Source: Kalaharituber pfeilii (lineage: Eukaryota; Ascomycota; Pezizomycetes; Pezizales; Pezizaceae). Taken from it: a stretch of 64,000 nt of DNA. The stretch lies in the NCBI GenBank assembly GCA_015179045.1, contig WHUZ01000030.1:372001-436000 (forward strand), given 5' to 3'. Positions 58,803-64,000 of this stretch are shown here, piece by piece. The position numbers were made by a program, and so were the translations under genes. The notes beneath the pieces are model-generated. The model did no database searches. It was not told the origin of the DNA and worked only from the letters and a program-made list of their open reading frames with translations. How positions within the stretch are numbered: position 1 is the first letter of the stretch; every line of letters starts with the position of its first letter.

Positions 58803-61251
58803 GGATCGGGACTCGGGCGTCGAAATCCAGGTTGGCTGATTTCGGCTAGAATCCCCTGGCTTGACTCAATTAGAGACAAGTGGGATCCTACTTTACGAGT
58901 GGGTTTAGGGGACGAACGTGGTTGGACGCGCAGGAAATGTCGGGGGCAGGGACCAGAATGACCTGGTGGATGTAGATTGAAGAGAAATTTTTGGGGGAGA
59001 GAGAGGACGCTGTCGGCGGGAGTTAAAGAGCAGGTTGGGGACGCAGCTATGGTGGAGAGCGTGTTGGATGGGGAAAGCAGCGGAACTAGCTGCTCTAGAG
59101 TGGAGGGCACAACCGGGGCGATGGGTGCCAGTTGCCAGGCCAGCTCCCGAGTACAAACGTTGCATCCGGAGCTGCCAGCCCGGGGGCATGCACGAGACAG
59201 TATCGTGCGCTTGGGGGAGCGGGGGGGAAAGGGGAGGATGCGGCGAGGTGCCTGCCTGCCTGGCTGCCCAGCGTTGAGGCATCGGTCACCGAATCAAAAC
59301 ACCAAAGGTCCAGCATGCCTCCAGCTGAGCTTGTAGACGGACCCACTCACGTGCTTCCACATCCAGGCTCCCGTTATGTCAGACCAAGCCCCTCCAGCCC
59401 CCAATTATCGCCATTTTCCTTTTTTGCATTTTTACCTCTTGTCCCGCTGGGATGGCGGTTCTGTGGGTATTGAAAGCACACTGTCCGCTGCGTGGTTCCC
59501 TGCGATTCGCTGGGCTCGGCAGCGATTATACGTAAAACCCCTCCCAGGGGAAGGACGAAGGCAGATGCTACCAAACTCCCAAACAATTGTTGACATCAAA
59601 TCGACAATGTTCATTTGTGTGAACTTCGTCGCATGTGTTTACATCTTGCCGAGCTTTTTGCTAGGGTGTTTTTCTTTCATTTCCCTCCCTAGCACGGTTA
59701 AGAAACTCCTTCTTGATGCCAGATAGTGGCAATTGTATGACATTATGGCTGTTCCATCCTGGGATTCGTATACCTAAGCATGCTTGCAATCAGACAACAT
59801 TAAGAGAGGGTTCCAGTTTCACGACTGGGGGAACCACCCTTGGCCCAGCCCCATGTTTGACATGAATACGATCATCCTAGGCCTAAATGGCTCGAGTTGC
59901 GCGTGAAGCTTATCCTGATCAGCAATCGGCCATCAATCGGTTTGCAGGAAATGATATCTTGACCAGGCCTTGCACATTAGCCTCGTCACCGCTTTCACAT
60001 ATCCATCTGCACAATTGTCACGTCTGGCCGCTTAATTGGCTGTCCTAACTTACAAGAGGGTGCTGCAGGAGTTGCAGCTCCCGTAGAACAGAACAGGGCA
60101 TTATTAGGTTCACCCTTGCTTCTTGGGAGGGAAAAAAAGAAAAAACCCTTGCCTAGGAGCTGAGTTCGGCTCGCAATTGAGGGGGAAATCGATTCTTTGG
60201 GAGGCTGGGAGGTAGCTTGCTTGGCAGATCGTCGGTTTTGAGCTAAGTACGGCGTAGAGTACACGGGGGATTCCCTTTCTCAGCTGAGAGATTTCCGGTG
60301 ATAGCCTGCCTGCAGGTGAATGTACCGAGATCGATGGGGGGGGAAGACAGAGGGAACAAAATTGATTGGGGCCTTCTAGCGACGGCATTAGGCATTAGCC
60401 TGTTTATGTCAGCATGCGCACATGCGCGTTTCGTTTGTTTGTTTACGCTACACCTATTGGCTGAGTGCGTTTGGTTATCGTTTCTCCGCTTGGCGTGGTT
60501 GCGACCACGTAATCTAACACTGTTTAGTACGTTAGTGTCATGTCCGTTCCACCTCTTTCAGCATCATTGCAATTGACAGCATGGCGAGCGAAAACTGCAC
60601 CGGTTATAGGCAATCCGTTCCTGCTTGTTCTAGTGTGCACAGTAGTGACTATAAAGTTGAGTTTTGTGTGCACTAGCATAGAACTGGCAAGAAGCTGAAC
60701 GATTGAGCTGGCACATAACAGGCAAAAGCACACAGTACAGTAGCTGATAGGGGTCCCGCAAGCCCTCTCCTTACAGTAACTCTTCCACTATAGCAGTAGT
60801 ATCGCTGAATTGACGCATTATTGTGCATCAAAAAGCTAAAGTTCTATCCTGCTGTCACTTATTGTATCCTCAAAGCTTAAACCTGCCAGCTGCACATAAC
60901 AGCGTTTACTCTGCTGCACGCTTGATCTGCCTTCGTCCCTGCACGCGTTATTGCCATGTCAGTCATCAACGTACCGTCCCTATGCACACGATGGAGCTCA
61001 TCTCAAAGTATTCGCTGTGATTCTGCCACCGTCAAGCGAAATGTACATGGAGAGAGTGCGGACAAGAAAGCGGGGCGTACACAACTTTCCAGTAATGTTA
61101 TGCAAGTATTTGTTGGATCCTTCCCCAGACCTGGAGTAGAGTACATAACCTGGACCTATGAACGATGCTGCCAAGTAGAAGGATGTCTCATGAAGTCAGC
61201 AGTTAGCTGCAAGTTCCATTTCCATTGCTCAATTCACCTTTCCATTACTTT

Positions 61252-61286
<35 letters not shown>

Positions 61287-63526
61287 ACTTCCCTTGCATC
61301 GACAACTGCAGCTTTTTTTTTTCGTTGTTCCCCGCCACGTGCCCAACAAGTACCCATACCCAATTACCGCATGCATCACGCAATCGCGGGAATGTTTTGA
61401 AACTGCAGTGATGCTTTCTAGAAATATCGCCAAATCAGAGACCGTTACAAAGCTGACTGATAACAACCAACCCTTGCGAGCAAGTAAAAAAAAAATAAAA
61501 AATTAAAAAATTAAAATAAAAAATTAAAAGTAGGGTGGCAAGGTTCAACAATTTAAGTTCTTACGTGGTTACCCATGGCTATTTATACTACCTTGACTGG
61601 CGAATCGGAGGGACGTTGAGGACCCAGCGCAAAAGTACAATTGCGCGGGTGAATGAGTGTAGATTGGTCAGAAGGAAAGGTGCTGCGGGAGCTCCGCATT
61701 ACGGGAGCTCCGCATTACGGGAATGGTCGAGTTGACGGCGAAAACGAAGTATTCTTGCTCTATTGAATGAAAAAAAAAACGAACAGAATCGGCAGCTGTT
61801 CAGTGCTGCTCTATAGAGCGGTTAAACAAATATTTAATCACACAATGTTGACAATCGTGTGCTTCAAATTATACTCTGTGGTGTTAGATTGTGCAGACAA
61901 TTGGAATTTTACAGACAAAAATGGACCGATAGCCATTCTCATGTAAAATGTAACATCACTTTGTACACCTGGATGTACATATCAGGCCATATTATCAGGT
62001 ACTTTGACTTTAGTCTTTAACCAAAGTTACTACCCCTCTCCATGCGCGATTACGTAGCCCATACCAAGTATCTCGAACCACGTATTCCATAGCACACTCC
62101 ACATCCATCCATCCACTTCGTCTCTTGAGGTACATATTGTTTCACTGTTAACGGAAGGCAAGTATGTAATCATCCAACTTCATTTATTTGTTTCGTCTCG
62201 AACGAATACTTTATATCAGGTACCTAATGCCTAAATCATTTCATGAGCGTAAATCTCGCGATCGACTGCAGATGGAAACTTCCCCCATAAGCTGAGCTTG
62301 CGGGCCGTTTACCGGCATGGCATGGCATGGAAACTTCATTGGCGCAGATCAGGGCTGTGGCAAATGCGGGGTTTGGCAGGGCAGGGCAGGCCAATGGGCG
62401 TGGTGGATCACATTCTAACTGGGATCTGTAAGAAACCCCGCGTTTCACGTGAGGTGCATTGGACGTTACCCTCAACTATGCCAACTTATTTTGTTATGCA
62501 ATATCGCATTCAAATAGGAGAATGTGCGCCTTGTTTGAATGATGCAATTGGGCTGGTAAGTCGCTTTATGTAACATAGTAAGGATATAGTTGCTCCTACA
62601 TGTGCTACGGAAGTTGTACGTTGTTTTGCGTTGTGTTTGGTAAACGATTGGGGAAGGAACAGTATAGATCTGTTGCTATTATACTGATTTAAATATAAAT
62701 ATCATTACTTTGTGCGTATGGCCACAGAGACAGGGAGCCGTACGGGATGGGAAAAGAACAGAATTACACAATCATCACCTCCTCCTATACTCCCCTGCCT
62801 TGCGTCTCATGTACACTCTTATCTTATAAAAAGGCTTTCCACTTTCTCATTCTCCCTCCCATACCCACTTATGCGGGCCTCAATACTGTGAAACCTGGGC
62901 TTTCTTCCGATCTCCCCCATTCAAACGTCAGAGAGTCTCCTGTAATGACATTGCACCACATCGTTGGCACTCCACACTTTATCGTTTCCCTATCCTCTGT
63001 AGGTTGATGTGCCGCTGTTTTTGACAGTTTTCCTCGCACTGAAAAGGGTACTGGACAGCATTGTTTTAGGGCATGGTTTCAGCTAGTCGTATAAAGCTAT
63101 GAATTTCGATAAAATGCACGACAGCGGTCTGTAGTAATCTCTGCTGAGGTTTCTGTGTTCAGAAGGAGTTATACCAAGCCGTCATACTAATCTATGACCA
63201 AAAGTAGTACCATTAGTATCCGTCGAACAAACTTCTGTTGTAGCTTTTATTTGTTACAAATATATAACGGCTCAAGGGAGGAATGATGGAATAAATTGGC
63301 TGAATGGCAATACCACACCTGGAACTAAAGGTTTCAACGTCAGAAATAGAATATCGACGTTGACATATCATCGGAATTCTAAAAGCAAGTAGGAGAAGTC
63401 ACGTTTGAATATCAGTGTTTAAGTTGGTCAGGACACTCATCCAGGGCCTAGACCGAGAAGCTTTGATCAATAATTGATACCCACATCATACCTACTAGTA
63501 ATCATATTTGGTCCCTTCCATATCAT
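58803..63526. other. 4.7 kb intergenic; HEX1 5' exon(s) and promoter expected at its left end
   Basis: The first kilobase has normal GC content and should hold the HEX1 start exon and promoter, but I found no single convincing ATG exon. A 37-T run lies at about 61251-61285, and a 16-bp unit (GGAGCTCCGCATTACG) is tandemly doubled at 61688-61720. No other gene is recognised. Confidence 0.45.
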
Positions 63527-63917
63527 ATGATTGGTCTTTGATTTTTTTTTTTTTTTTTTAATTCATTAATCGCATGCCGCCCTAAGGGCTATGGCGATGT
63601 TTAGTTACATAACGAAATTCATACGAAATTCACGCCGCCCGCTCCAGAGTTACTCCCCTCCTGCCCACTCTAAAATTTCCCGCACGTTCCTCCCCTTGTC
63701 AATCTGTCTTATTCCTTCCGCCCCCCCGCATTTCCTAGCCCATGCCTTGCAGTCTTGCCGTACGTGTTCCCAATTCTCTGGGGCCTCCCCACACCATCGG
63801 CATTCCGGTGATTCGGCTTTCCCTATGTGGTATCTCCATTCTTTCAGTCCCTTATTTCCTAAGATCCCCGCCAGGGTTGAGAGGTATCGCCTTCGGTCCG
63901 CGATGATTGGTCTTTGA
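63527..63917 (-). mobile_element. LINE family A, recent 361-bp 5'-truncated copy
   Basis: A perfect 15-bp target duplication, ATGATTGGTCTTTGA, lies at 63527-63541 and 63903-63917. On the minus strand the insert (63902-63542) encodes the end of ORF2: LAGILGNKGLKEWRYHIGKA, then ECRWCGEAPENWEHVRQDC (zinc knuckle C-x2-C..H-x4-C), and finally REILEWAGGE with a stop at 63650-63652. A short 3' UTR ends in the stem-loop (63573-63596) and a T-rich tail complement. The frame has no breaks, and the duplication is unmutated, so the insertion is young. Confidence 0.85.
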
Positions 63918-64000
63918 GGAACCTAGGGTACAGAACGAATACATATACGTCCATGCTTGCAAAAGAGCTTGGTTTTCTGAACACACATCTACCAGCAAAA

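Noticed and set aside
57709..58839. Long plus-strand frames rich in Val, Gly and Arg
   Set aside because: They are the complement of the HEX1 His/Ser repeat region; no domain is seen and composition is dictated by the opposite strand.
1..64000. CRISPR arrays, operons and ribosome binding sites
   Set aside because: The window is eukaryotic; no regularly spaced direct repeats or polycistronic layout were seen.

Overview
This is a repeat-rich stretch of a filamentous ascomycete (Pezizomycotina) nuclear genome. Three things point that way: a HEX1-type Woronin body protein gene (57097-58795, minus), short spliceosomal introns (GT..AG, one with a perfect TACTAAC branch site), and C-to-T decay with the CpA-to-TpA bias typical of repeat-induced point mutation (RIP). 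I cannot place it further; nothing here is prokaryotic.

Only three genes look largely intact. They are an aquaporin with five exons (26464-28150, plus), whose reading frame is broken by one missing base; a CSC1/OSCA-type (DUF221/PHM7 family) channel of 881 residues with three exons (33392-36204, minus); and HEX1 with a very long histidine- and serine-rich N-terminal part. Two further genes are dead: a secreted protein with a repeated Cys-loop motif (3421-4213, minus) and an MFS sugar transporter (45241-49068, plus) split by about 2 kb of repeat DNA. I see no pathway linking these genes.

The rest is transposable-element debris and non-coding DNA. Two LINE families with RNase H and a C-terminal zinc knuckle are present. 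Family A (10200-11353, 23940-24180, 46278-47016, 63542-63902 and several tails) ends in a conserved GC-rich stem-loop followed by TGATA and poly(A). Family B (5550-about 7560) has a related but distinct 3' end. Two insertions in the family B copy consist of only the last 40-43 nt of family B plus poly(A), each with its own target-site duplication. A third site (5328-5393) is an A-rich tract alone between 11-bp duplications.

From 9171 to 12966 lies a nested complex: a fold-back element with arms of about 700 bp, one arm carrying RIP-like transitions, later invaded by a LINE (itself invaded in frame by a LINE tail) and by a 765-bp LTR that is now solo. Two pogo/Fot-like MITEs with TA duplications (16103-16899 and 17796-18195) and a small hairpin MITE nested in the first complete the mobile content. 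Large stretches (18.2-23.8 kb, 36.2-41.7 kb, 49.1-57.1 kb, 58.8-63.5 kb) show no gene I can support.

All calls come from reading the sequence; no similarity search was run.
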